A DNA stretch of 64,000 nucleotides, from positions 1 to 64,000 of the forward strand of contig JBGPFE010000019.1 of the NCBI GenBank assembly GCA_041483135.1, given 5' to 3'. This DNA is from PALSA-1004 sp041483135. Lineage in GTDB: Bacteria; Pseudomonadota; Gammaproteobacteria; Burkholderiales; SG8-41. How positions within the stretch are numbered: the stretch's first letter is position 1; every line of letters starts with the position of its first letter. The notes under the pieces were generated by a model, which saw only the letters and a program-made list of their open reading frames with translations, was not told the DNA's origin and made no database searches. Of the stretch, positions 34,366 to 42,709 are shown piece by piece. The position numbers and the translations under genes are program-made.

Positions 34366-34944
34366 ATGGCGAAAGATTCGTTGTTTTCGATACTTTCACG
34401 CGCGCCGTGGTGGGTGAGCGTGGCCGCTGCCGCGGCATTATTTGCATCGGTGCGGGTGTTCCTGCCCGACATTGCGGCGGTGGCCGCGGCTTTGCCGTTT
34501 CTCGCGATCGCCGGTTACGCGGGCTGGCGCCAGCTGCGCACCCCGGGCGTCACCAATGTTGCGGAAATCCTCGGCAGGCTGCGCGCGATGTCGTGGGAAA
34601 ACTTCTCCGCGGTGATCGGCGAGGCATTCCGCCGCGACGGCTACAGCGTAGCCGAAATCGCGCATGGCGCGGCAGACTTCGAGTTGCGCAAGAACGGCCG
34701 CGTGACGATCGTGGGCTGCAAACGCTGGAAAGTCGCACAGACCGGCGTCGGGCCGCTGCGCGAGCTGTACGATGCGAAGCAGGCGCGCGACGCGCAGGAA
34801 TGCGTTTACGTCGCGGCGGGCGAGTTCACCGCCAACGCGCGCAAGTTTGCGGCCGACAAGGCAATCAGGTTATTGAGCAACGCCGAACTTGCCGGGCTGG
34901 TCGCGCGCGTCGGGCGCGGCAAGCGGCGCTGGTTGCCATGGTAA
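34366..34944 (+). CDS. Membrane-anchored Mrr-like restriction endonuclease-fold protein
   Basis: The 192-residue protein has two N-terminal membrane helices (PWWVSVAAAAALFASVRVFL and IAAVAAALPFLAIAGYAGW) and a C-terminal Mrr-cat-like domain: LRAMSWENFSAVIGEAFRRDGYSVAE, then ADFELRKNGRVTIVGCKRWK, where D, E and CK match the nuclease pattern but the usual Gln before Cys-Lys is Gly. Such proteins are common and mostly untested; a role in DNA turnover at the membrane is inferred. It is divergent from the CoA-transferase gene. Confidence 0.7.
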   Translation: MAKDSLFSILSRAPWWVSVAAAAALFASVRVFLPDIAAVAAALPFLAIAGYAGWRQLRTPGVTNVAEILGRLRAMSWENFSAVIGEAFRRDGYSVAEIAHGAADFELRKNGRVTIVGCKRWKVAQTGVGPLRELYDAKQARDAQECVYVAAGEFTANARKFAADKAIRLLSNAELAGLVARVGRGKRRWLPW

Positions 34945-34987
34945 TGAGTGATTGGGTGATTGAGAAGCGGTCCCAAAAATAGTGCGA

Positions 34988-35130
34988 AACCGCCGATGAA
35001 CGCCGATACACGCCGATAAGATCGAAATTAAGTGAACCGGTAATGAGGAATGGTCAAGGGGGAATGGGTAATTTCACTCTTAGCTCAGAATCCATCACAT
35101 CGGCGTTCATCGGCGTTTATCGGCGGCTAA
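34988..35130. repeat. CGCCGATGAA/TTCATCGGCG ten-base arm element (D)
   Basis: The left arm CGCCGATGAA, CGCCGATACA, CGCCGATAAG and the right arm CATCGGCGTT, CATCGGCGTT, TATCGGCGG face each other across about 75 bp that include GTGAACCGGTAATGAGG words. It fills the space between the Mrr-like gene and the HD gene; no gene is visible here. Confidence 0.8.
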
Positions 35131-35187
35131 CAAAGGTTTGGGATTTTTGAGATGGGTTCTGAGTAACCCAATAACTGAATCACTTAA

Positions 35188-35760
35188 TCACTTAATGACT
35201 GGTTGTTTGGGGCGGCGCGCGTAGGCCCGGTCGAACGCCGCTTCGAGCCGCGGGTCGGTGCCGCGCACCTGATCGATAACCTGCTTCGCCCAATCGAAGT
35301 ACTCCTGCTGCCGTTCGCGGCTCCACGCCTCCGGCGGGCTCGCCGAGATATCGCGCAGGTTGCAGATCTTGTCGGCAAGCTTCACCAGCTTCGCCTTGTA
35401 ACTTGCATGCGCGGCGTGTTCGATCTGCAGGCGCTTGCGCTCGGCTCTCGGTAAATTCGTGTCGTCCGTCACTTCAAGCACGATGTCGCGGATATCACTG
35501 CCGAACTCGCGCGCGAGTTCCCGCGACGTCGTCTCGGTGTCCTCGATCGTATCGTGCAGCAGCGCCGCGCAAATGATTTCCGGATCGCGGACGCCGCCTT
35601 CGTTGACGAGCGCGTTGGCCAGCGCAATCGGGTGATTGATATAAGGCGACGCGTGCACGTCCTTGCGCCGCTGGTCGCGGTGCTTGCGCGCCGCAAACTC
35701 CAGCGCGTGCAGTATCAGTTCGAGATCGGTGCGGCGCTGTTTGCGTTTGGTTTCGGTCAT
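35188..35760 (-). CDS. HD-domain (p)ppGpp hydrolase-like protein (MESH1 type)
   Basis: This 190-residue protein matches the stand-alone hydrolase half of RelA/SpoT: FAARKHRDQRRKDVHASPYINHPIALA, the metal motif ALLHDTIEDTETT and KLVKLADKICNLRDI, with no synthetase domain. MESH1-like enzymes cleave (p)ppGpp or NADPH in the cytoplasm. The start MTETKRKQRRTDL was preferred over an upstream ATG in the overlapping intergenic region. No toxic alarmone synthetase is nearby, so a housekeeping role is more likely than an antitoxin role. Confidence 0.85.
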   Translation of the reverse strand: MTETKRKQRRTDLELILHALEFAARKHRDQRRKDVHASPYINHPIALANALVNEGGVRDPEIICAALLHDTIEDTETTSRELAREFGSDIRDIVLEVTDDTNLPRAERKRLQIEHAAHASYKAKLVKLADKICNLRDISASPPEAWSRERQQEYFDWAKQVIDQVRGTDPRLEAAFDRAYARRPKQPVIK

Positions 35761-35842
35761 GGCGCAGCATGCAGCATTGCCGCGCCAACTATACTGCGAA
35801 TGTCCGCACAAGAGAATCCTGCGGCCGCGCCGGCCAACCCGC

Positions 35843-36046
35843 TCAAACCACGCGCTGACCGGGACGCAGCAACTCGCGCTCGCGCCGGCGCGCCATCAGC
35901 GCGCCCCACGGATCGGTAGGCGACGGCGCGATGACGCGCGGATGCGGCCGCGCCGCCGGCTTGCGATCGGCCCGGAACGCCTGGATTCCGGCCCACACCG
36001 CGATGCCGCCGAACAACAGTGCCAGAAACACAATGATGCCAGTCAT
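35843..36046 (-). CDS. Small hypothetical membrane protein
   Basis: From MTGIIVFLALLFGGIAVWAGIQAF the product is 67 residues: one membrane helix followed by a basic, proline-rich cytoplasmic tail (RKPAARPHPRVIAPSPTDPWGALMARRR). I do not recognise it. It lies upstream of the HD gene on the same strand. The longer in-frame start is less likely because it precedes the helix with unrelated sequence. Confidence 0.45.
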   Translation of the reverse strand: MTGIIVFLALLFGGIAVWAGIQAFRADRKPAARPHPRVIAPSPTDPWGALMARRRERELLRPGQRVV

Positions 36047-36237
36047 GATCAGCCTCGAATTCAAACGCCATGCAATATTAGACGCATCCAACGTGCCAGC
36101 GTTCATGGGAAGGGACATACGGGCGTGACAGGCCGACCGGCGTGCATTCGGTCACGACGAACGGCGCGCATGATCAACAGGTGCGCGGACAGCTGTGACA
36201 AAATGCACACGCGTAGCCTACAGAAGCGGCCGGCCGA

Positions 36238-37656
36238 TCAACGAACTATCGGATCGATCGGCAGGCGGCCGGCTAATCCAAGCAACTGCTCCAGGTACGC
36301 ACCGTATGAAAAAAGCTTTTCTTCCGAGCGCAGGGGCCCCGCCACCTGCAGGCCGACCGGAAGCCCGTCGCCGGTGAAACCGCCCGGCAGCGCGAGTATC
36401 GGGCACGCCGTAATGGTGAGCGCGCAGGTCAGCGCGAGCCAGCCCATGTAGCCGTCGAGCTTCACGCCGTCGAGTTCGGACACGTAACGCGTTTCGACCG
36501 GGAACGGCGGACACATCACCCCCGGGCAGATCAGCAGATCGTATTGCTCGAAAAATTTCGCCACGCGCCGGATGATCTCGCCATGCGCGATTTCCGCGGC
36601 GACGACTTCGCTCAGTTTCAGGCTCAAGCCGAATTCGGTGTTCCCGATCACCTCGGGCTTGAGCAGATGGCGGTATTTTTCGAGCAGCGGTCCGATGCGC
36701 CCGATGTAGACCGCGCCGCGCAGCACCAGAAAATTCTTCACCGCATCCGACAGGTCCGGATGCGCTTCCTCGACGCGCACGCCGTCGCCCGCGATTTTCT
36801 CTGCGGCCGCCTTGCATACCGCGCGCACCTCGCGGTGCACGACCGGCGCGACGCCGAGATCGACGCTGAACGCGACGCGCTTCGGCTTGAGCGGGCGCGC
36901 GGCGGCGGCGGCATAGATTCCGGGCTGCGCGGGATGCGACAGCGGGTCGAGCGGGTGCGCGCCGGCCTCGCACTCGAACATCAGCGCGCAGTCGGCGACG
37001 TTGCGCGCCATCGGCCCTTCGACCGACAACGCGGAGAACGGCTGTTTCTGCGCACGCGGCACCATGCCGGGGCTGGGCCGCAAGCCCACCGTCGAACAAA
37101 AGCTCGATGGGGTGCGAATGCTGCCGCCGAAATCGCCGCCGGTCGCGAGCCACACCTGGCCGCTCGCGAGCGCGGCCGCCGAGCCGCCCGACGAGCCGCT
37201 CGGCGTCATGCGCGTGTCCCACGGATTTCTCGTCACGCCGAACACGTCGTTGAACGTGTTGCCGCCCGCGGCAAACTCGGGCAGGTTCGATTTGCCGATC
37301 ACGAGCGCGCCGTTGCTCTCGAGCCGCTGCACGATGAGGTCCGACGCGGGCGCAATGCGGTCGGCGTAAATGCGCGAGCCGGAAGTGCAGCGCACGCCCT
37401 CGACGTCGGTGCCGTCCTTGACCGCGATCGGCAGGCCGTGGAGGTAATGCGCCGGCGGATCGGTCGGCGGATTCTGCATGAGTCGTTTGGCATGCTCGCG
37501 CGCCCGCTCGACGCACAGCGTCGGCAGCGCGTTAAGTTGAGGGTCGGTCTCCTTGATGCGCTCGACGGCGGCATCGATCAGTTCGAGCGGTGAGATTTTG
37601 CGCTGCTTGAGCATTGCGACCGCTGCGGTGGCGGAAAGCTTGCATAATTCGTTCAT
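36238..37656 (-). CDS. Amidase (amidase-signature family)
   Basis: This 472-residue enzyme has the Ser-cisSer-Lys triad: Lys in LPIAVKDGTDVEGV, cis-Ser in GGDFGGSIRTPSSFC and the nucleophile in TPSGSSGGSAAALASG. It should hydrolyse a small amide, as in AtzE, GatA or aryl amidases, in the cytoplasm. It follows the deacetylase-like gene by 1 nt and the PrpD-like gene further upstream, so the three probably form one catabolic operon. The substrate is unknown. Confidence 0.92.
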   Translation of the reverse strand: MNELCKLSATAAVAMLKQRKISPLELIDAAVERIKETDPQLNALPTLCVERAREHAKRLMQNPPTDPPAHYLHGLPIAVKDGTDVEGVRCTSGSRIYADRIAPASDLIVQRLESNGALVIGKSNLPEFAAGGNTFNDVFGVTRNPWDTRMTPSGSSGGSAAALASGQVWLATGGDFGGSIRTPSSFCSTVGLRPSPGMVPRAQKQPFSALSVEGPMARNVADCALMFECEAGAHPLDPLSHPAQPGIYAAAAARPLKPKRVAFSVDLGVAPVVHREVRAVCKAAAEKIAGDGVRVEEAHPDLSDAVKNFLVLRGAVYIGRIGPLLEKYRHLLKPEVIGNTEFGLSLKLSEVVAAEIAHGEIIRRVAKFFEQYDLLICPGVMCPPFPVETRYVSELDGVKLDGYMGWLALTCALTITACPILALPGGFTGDGLPVGLQVAGPLRSEEKLFSYGAYLEQLLGLAGRLPIDPIVR

Positions 37657-37657
37657 A

Positions 37658-38551
37658 TCATTTGCTCCCGGGAACGATGCCCGCCGGCAGCGCTTCGACG
37701 AACCGGCAGATCTCGCCGGGGCGCGCGAGCCAGATCTGCTCGCGATACTCGAGGATGTGCTCGATCACCCGCCGGAACTGCCGCAGCCGGTGCGGCTGGC
37801 CGAGGATGAAGCTGTGCAGCACCATGCCCATCACCAGCGGGCGGCGCGCCGACTCTTCGCGCATCTCGTCGAACTGATCGATCAGGTTGTCGCAGAAAAG
37901 TTGCTGCGGCGTGCGGCGCGACACGACTTCGAGCGAATCGTTGAGGTCGTGCGCATACGGGATCGACAGGATGGGTCCGTGCTTGGTGCGGAACCACACC
38001 GGCTGGTCGTCGAGCGGCCAGTCCATCATGTAGCGGTAGCCCGCTTCCCTGAGCAGGTCGAGCGAATCGCGCGTCTGCGAGATGTACGGCGCGAGCCAGC
38101 CCAGCGGCCTTTTGCCTTCGTGTTTTTCGATCTTGGCGGTCGCCTCGAAGATGCACGCGCGCTCCTGCTCGTGGTTCATGTCGGCCTGGCGCTCGGTGTT
38201 GGTGCGGCCGTGGCCGACGATCTCGTCGCCGCGCTGGCTGAACGCCGCAACCATCTCAGGGCAGTAGTCATACAGCTCGCTGTTCACGAGCACCGCATAC
38301 GGCAGAGCGTATTTCTCGGCGAATTCGAGCAGCCGCCATGCGCCGACGCGGTTGCCGTAGTCGCGCCATGCATAACTGCGCGTATTCGGTGACGGATGCG
38401 GCGACGCATAATCGTTGCCGCCCCCCTCGCCGAACGCGAAGTGCTCGACGTTGAGACTCAGATGAACCGCGAGCCGCTTGCCGCCGGGAAAACTGTAATC
38501 GGGGCGTTTCGAAATCGCCGAATAGTCGTAGCGGCCGTGGGTCTTGAGCAT
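37658..38551 (-). CDS. Polysaccharide deacetylase family protein (PuuE / allantoinase-like)
   Basis: The 297-residue NodB-fold protein has RLAVHLSLNVEHFAFGEGGG near the N-terminus, VLVNSELYDYCPEMVAAFSQRGDEIVGHGRTN with the metal-binding-loop histidine, and WLAPYISQTRDSLDLLREAGYRY, typical of the PuuE / PgdA-like subgroup that acts on small amides or cyclic imides and not on chitin. With the neighbouring amidase and PrpD-like proteins it suggests breakdown of a nitrogenous ring compound (inference). Confidence 0.82.
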   Translation of the reverse strand: MLKTHGRYDYSAISKRPDYSFPGGKRLAVHLSLNVEHFAFGEGGGNDYASPHPSPNTRSYAWRDYGNRVGAWRLLEFAEKYALPYAVLVNSELYDYCPEMVAAFSQRGDEIVGHGRTNTERQADMNHEQERACIFEATAKIEKHEGKRPLGWLAPYISQTRDSLDLLREAGYRYMMDWPLDDQPVWFRTKHGPILSIPYAHDLNDSLEVVSRRTPQQLFCDNLIDQFDEMREESARRPLVMGMVLHSFILGQPHRLRQFRRVIEHILEYREQIWLARPGEICRFVEALPAGIVPGSK

Positions 38552-38567
38552 GGGATTTCCTCAAAAG

Positions 38568-39935
38568 TTACAGAATGAATGGAGCCGCGAACGCGCGGAA
38601 GTCCTTGATATCTTCAAGCCGCATCAAGCCGTCGTAGAGTTTTTGCGTCACGTTCTTTCCCCACACCGGCTCGCCGAGGTCGAAGAACTTCGCCGTCAAT
38701 TCTGCCGGCTGGTGCGGGTTGGCCGGCTCGCCTTTGGTCACGACGCAGTGTCCCGCGTGCGCGGCGCCGTCGCGCATGACGATGCGCACGGTCACCGGCT
38801 GCTCATTCGGATAGCGCGCGGTAAACGACTTGTCTTCCCGCAGATCGACGCGCTGCGCGAGCGCCTGCACCTCTCGATTGGCGACGGCGGCATCGTCGAA
38901 GCTCTTGAGCCCCGAGCGGCCGTGGCAGAGAATGCTCGCGAGCGCGAACGGCACCGAGAAGCGCGCGCCGAAACTGCTGGTGATATTTTTCCCGGCGAGC
39001 ATCGCCGCCAGCGCATAAGCGCGCACCTCGATGCGAGCGATCTGCGCGGCTTCGAGCCTGCCGCCGGGAACTTTCGCGAGCAGGTCCTCGAGCGCGTCGA
39101 TCGCCGAATGCACGTAGCGGCCGGTCGGGTGCAGCTTGAAATAGCCGCCGGCGATCAGCCATTCGGTGCCGATTCCCGCAACCACCTTGTTCGTATCGAA
39201 CGCATCCGACAGCACGGTGCCGTAAATTGCGGATACCCCGTCGGTCCCGCCGGTAAAGCCGCACTCGACGAGCCGCGCCGCCGTCAGCCCCATGTAGCCC
39301 GAGTGCCCGGTGAAAATATTGCGCACCGTCGCGCCGTCGAGCAGCGTCTGGCGGCTCGTCGCCATGCCCATCGTCGCCGCGACGTTGATCAGCTCGCGCA
39401 TTTGCGCCGCGTTGAAGCCTTTGAGCCTGCCCGCCGCGATGGCCGCGCCGATCACGCCGTAAGTGCCGTGCGGATGCACGCTCAGTTTCACCTGCGCGGC
39501 GCGGCTGATGCGCGACGACAATTCATAGCCGAGCGCGACCGCGAGCAGCAGTTCGGCACCGCTCGCACCGGTTTCCTGCGCGAGCGCGACCGCCGCCGGC
39601 ACCACCTGGATGCCGGGATGGCCCTTGGCGAACAGGTTGCCTTCGTCGAGCTCGAGCCAGGTGCCGGCGGTGCCGTTCAAGAGCGCCGCGTCGAGCGTGG
39701 CGGCGCGTTTGCCCGCGCCGATCACCCACGCATTGCCCGGCGCCGCCTGCGCGAGATGCTTCGCGACCAGCGTTTGCATTTCCGGCTGCTGCATGCCGGC
39801 GGCGATCACCGGAATCGAGTCCGCGATCACCCAGCGTGCACGCGAGCGCGCACGCTCGCTCAGATCATCAAGTTTCGTTGCGCACGCAAACTCGGCGAGT
39901 GTGGTCAAATATCCAGGTGGCGCGTAGTCGGACAT
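38568..39935 (-). CDS. MmgE/PrpD family protein
   Basis: PrpD relatives are iron-free dehydratases or isomerases acting on methylcitrate, aconitate or similar acids. The 455-residue protein shows AAMGMATSRQTLLDGATVRNIFTGHSGYMGLTAARLVECGFTG and LFAKGHPGIQVVPAAVALAQETGASG, family hallmarks. It is the first of three genes in the amidase group, 16 nt before the deacetylase gene. The exact substrate cannot be assigned. Confidence 0.88.
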   Translation of the reverse strand: MSDYAPPGYLTTLAEFACATKLDDLSERARSRARWVIADSIPVIAAGMQQPEMQTLVAKHLAQAAPGNAWVIGAGKRAATLDAALLNGTAGTWLELDEGNLFAKGHPGIQVVPAAVALAQETGASGAELLLAVALGYELSSRISRAAQVKLSVHPHGTYGVIGAAIAAGRLKGFNAAQMRELINVAATMGMATSRQTLLDGATVRNIFTGHSGYMGLTAARLVECGFTGGTDGVSAIYGTVLSDAFDTNKVVAGIGTEWLIAGGYFKLHPTGRYVHSAIDALEDLLAKVPGGRLEAAQIARIEVRAYALAAMLAGKNITSSFGARFSVPFALASILCHGRSGLKSFDDAAVANREVQALAQRVDLREDKSFTARYPNEQPVTVRIVMRDGAAHAGHCVVTKGEPANPHQPAELTAKFFDLGEPVWGKNVTQKLYDGLMRLEDIKDFRAFAAPFIL

Positions 39936-40132
39936 GGCAGGGGGTCACGGCAGGTTTTTTTGCTGGTTTTTCCGGCATTTTACTACCGGAACAGTGACAT
40001 CCCCGTCAGCGCGGCGGCGCGCGGACTCGTTAGTGGTGCAACCACCGGTTTGCGGGGAGCGCGCCGTGGCCCCTGCTCCCGCAAGCAGGCGTTCCGCTAA
40101 CGTGTCGCAGGGGTGCGCCTTCGAGCCCGGTT

Positions 40133-40146
40133 TTGACCTGGATCAA
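40133..40146 (+). promoter_or_regulatory. FNR/DNR-type binding site
   Basis: TTGACCTGGATCAA matches TTGAT-N4-ATCAA at nine of ten positions. Its centre is 76 nt upstream of the hemerythrin start, a suitable place for activation by an FNR/CRP-family oxygen- or NO-sensing regulator. Confidence 0.6.
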
Positions 40147-40215
40147 TTGATCCCGCCGGAATCTTGGCATGCTGACCATAGTCCGACATTGCGCCAGTCC
40201 ACTGGAGGGACGCCC

Positions 40216-40851
40216 ATGACTACCGCCAATTCGACAACATTGCCGCGAGCTGCTGAATGCGCAATCAACCGCATCAAGGCCGAGCACCACGCGCTCGCGT
40301 GCATGCTCGCCGCCATGCAAGCCCTGGTCATGCGCTATCGCGAACCGGGCTCGAAGCCCGATTACGGGCTGTTCGACTCGATGCTGCGTTATATCGAGAA
40401 CGTGCCGGATCGTCTGCACCATCCCAAGGAAGATCGGGTGCTGTTTCCCGCGATCATGGAGCGCGCAGGCGGCGGCAAGGCGCTGGTGCAGGAGCTCGAG
40501 CGCGATCATGCGCAGGGTGAGCCGATGCTTGCCGAGCTGCGCCGCGCGTTTCACGCGTTTCGAGACGGCAGCGCCAACGCCCTCAATCAGCTCGCCACCG
40601 CGGTCGACGAATTCGCGGAGTTCTACTGGTACCACATGCGCAAGGAGGAGCAGCAACTCCTGCCGCTGGCGGCGCAACACCTCACGGCGGCCGATTGGCA
40701 ACGAGTCGACAGTGCGTTCGGCGATAATACCGACCCGCTGTTCGGCACTGAACTCACCGACGAGTACCGCCGGCTTTACCAGCACATCACCGAGTTGGCG
40801 CCGCGGCATCTAAAGTCGCTGCTTGAAAGCGCAGCGCTCACGGCCCCGTAA
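40216..40851 (+). CDS. Hemerythrin-like domain protein
   Basis: The 211-residue all-helical protein binds a diiron centre by His/Glu ligands: IKAEHHALACML, DRLHHPKEDRVLFPAI, ELERDHAQGEPML and FYWYHMRKEEQQLLPLA. It resembles YtfE/hemerythrin proteins used for oxygen sensing, NO scavenging or iron-cluster repair. GGAGGGA precedes the ATG, so upstream in-frame sequence was excluded. An FNR-type box in its promoter supports low-oxygen or NO control. Confidence 0.9.
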   Translation: MTTANSTTLPRAAECAINRIKAEHHALACMLAAMQALVMRYREPGSKPDYGLFDSMLRYIENVPDRLHHPKEDRVLFPAIMERAGGGKALVQELERDHAQGEPMLAELRRAFHAFRDGSANALNQLATAVDEFAEFYWYHMRKEEQQLLPLAAQHLTAADWQRVDSAFGDNTDPLFGTELTDEYRRLYQHITELAPRHLKSLLESAALTAP

Positions 40852-40915
40852 ATTGCGCACCCCGGCACGGGCATGGCGCGGGCGGTTGATCCCGCTTGAC
40901 GGAAGCACCCCGCGC

Positions 40916-41755
40916 TTACAAATTCAGTGCGTGAAATCGAAGGTGATCCTCGATAAAACTCGCAATGAAAAAGTAGCTGTGGTCGTAGCCCTCTTGCATG
41001 CGAAGCTCGAGCGCAACGCCGGCCCGCTCGCAGGCCTTTCCCAATAACCCGGGTTTGAGCTGGCTCTCCAGAAACTGGTCCTTGGCGCCCTGATCAATCA
41101 GGATGGCCGGGCCTTTCCACCCGCGATCCTCAATCAGCGCGGTCGCGTCATATTCTCGCCAGCGAGCGCGGTCGGTTCCCAGATAACCTGTAAATGCCTT
41201 TTCTCCCCATGGACAACGCATCGGGGAGCAAATCGGGGCAAAGGCCGACACGGACTTGTAACAGTCCGGATTTTTGAGCGCGATGGTCAGCGCGCCGTGT
41301 CCGCCCATGGACTGGCCAAAGATGCCCACGCGCGCGGGGTTGACGGGAAAGCTGGATGCAACAAGCGAAGATAGTTCTTGCGTAATGTAGGAATACATCC
41401 GGTAGCCTCGCGACCACGGCGCCTGCGTGGCGTCCACGTAAAAACCGGCGCCGGTACCGAAGTCATAATTTTCATCCTCGCCGGGAATCTGCAGGCCACG
41501 CGGGCTGGTATCCGGCACCACGATGGCCAAGCCGAGCTCGGCGGCAACCCGCTGCGCGCCCGCCTTGATGACAAAATTCTCTTCGGTACAGGTGAGGCCG
41601 GAAAGCCAGTAAAGCACAGGTACCCTGCGGGCTTCCGCGTGCGGAGGGAGAAATACGCCAAAGCGCATGACACACGCGGTTTCGTGTGACTCATGGCTGT
41701 AGACACCCTGGATGCCACCGAAAGACTTATTGCGGGAAATAGTCGTAACTGTCAT
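40916..41755 (-). CDS. fghA: S-formylglutathione hydrolase
   Basis: It hydrolyses S-formylglutathione to formate and glutathione, the last step of glutathione-dependent formaldehyde oxidation. The 279-residue esterase has KSFGGIQGVYSHES, VLYWLSGLTCTEENFVIKAG, the nucleophile GIFGQSMGGHGALT, Asp in LIDQGAKDQFL and His in EGYDHSYFFIASFIEDH. The start at MTVTTISRNKSFGG matches relatives; an ATG 15 codons upstream is possible. It is the last gene of the adhC-gfa-fghA group. Confidence 0.95.
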   Translation of the reverse strand: MTVTTISRNKSFGGIQGVYSHESHETACVMRFGVFLPPHAEARRVPVLYWLSGLTCTEENFVIKAGAQRVAAELGLAIVVPDTSPRGLQIPGEDENYDFGTGAGFYVDATQAPWSRGYRMYSYITQELSSLVASSFPVNPARVGIFGQSMGGHGALTIALKNPDCYKSVSAFAPICSPMRCPWGEKAFTGYLGTDRARWREYDATALIEDRGWKGPAILIDQGAKDQFLESQLKPGLLGKACERAGVALELRMQEGYDHSYFFIASFIEDHLRFHALNL

Positions 41756-41886
41756 TTCCGAAGCCAATCCGGGCGCGAACTGATCATCTTCATTCATCAA
41801 TTCGTCTTATTTTCAGCATTTCAAAAAAAGCTGGCGCCGCACGGGCGCCAGCCATATACCACCGTGGCGGGCTGCGGCCCGCTGCA

Positions 41887-42462
41887 TCACTTACGCAGCA
41901 CGCCGGCGGCCTTGGCCATGTGAGTCGCGATAACATCCATCAGGGGCGGGGACAGGCAATCGTAAGGCTCAAGCTTGAGTTCCTTCAACCTTGCCCTGAC
42001 GGCACCCATGTTATCGGGGCTTGCACCCGACTCGATAATCGACGAAACAAACGCCGCGAATTCCGGCGGCGCCCAGCCTGCCTCCTTCGATCGCTCGGTG
42101 TGAATAAAATCGAATCCGTATAACGGATGGCCCTTGTTCTCGATCCGGCCATACATGTGGACACCGCATTTTTTGCAGGCATGCCGCTGAATGGTTGCCT
42201 TGGGATCCACCACCGCAAGTTTGTCTCCGTTCGCCTTTACACTGAGGTTTTCACGCGCGACGACGGCAACCTGCGAGAACAGCGCCCCTTTCGGTTTCCA
42301 GCACTTCGTGCAGCCGCACACGTGATTGTGCGCGCACTGCCCTTTGATCGCCACCGCGACCTTGTTCTCCGCGCAATCGCACAACAGCGTCCCGCCCGCA
42401 AAGCCCTTTGCCGCGGGTTGCAATCCGCCATCAACCGCTGGATGTATCTTGACATTACTCAT
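41887..42462 (-). CDS. gfa: S-(hydroxymethyl)glutathione synthase
   Basis: Gfa accelerates condensation of formaldehyde with glutathione. The 191-residue protein has the zinc cysteines in LLCDCAENKVAV, HNHVCGCTKCWKPKG and HACKKCGVHMYGRIE, with LYGFDFIHTERS. It lies between adhC and fghA, so it should supply hydroxymethylglutathione to AdhC. Confidence 0.95.
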   Translation of the reverse strand: MSNVKIHPAVDGGLQPAAKGFAGGTLLCDCAENKVAVAIKGQCAHNHVCGCTKCWKPKGALFSQVAVVARENLSVKANGDKLAVVDPKATIQRHACKKCGVHMYGRIENKGHPLYGFDFIHTERSKEAGWAPPEFAAFVSSIIESGASPDNMGAVRARLKELKLEPYDCLSPPLMDVIATHMAKAAGVLRK

Positions 42463-42652
42463 GATGATTTCTCCGTTTAAATTTCGACGTCAGCCGCCGG
42501 CGCGGACTGGGGCCGCGACCAGTATCTCAAGTTGTCATTCCCCAGTAAAACATTCGCAAACATTGACACTGCACCCGATCAATCAGAATCCCGTGCGGAA
42601 ACGGCGTGTGCATGGTTGCCATCAGGATACAAGGTGTGACGCTTATTGAATT

Positions 42653-42667
42653 GCAGAGTGACTCTGC
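42653..42667. promoter_or_regulatory. Perfect dyad GCAGAGT-G-ACTCTGC
   Basis: A 15-bp palindrome with a 1-nt centre lies in the 247-bp gap between adhC and gfa. The centre is too short for an RNA hairpin loop, so a dimeric protein site is more likely. The rest of the gap shows no gene. Confidence 0.3.
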
Positions 42668-42709
42668 GCCGTTGAAAAACCGATCACGAATTCTGCGTTC
42701 GCTTCGGGA

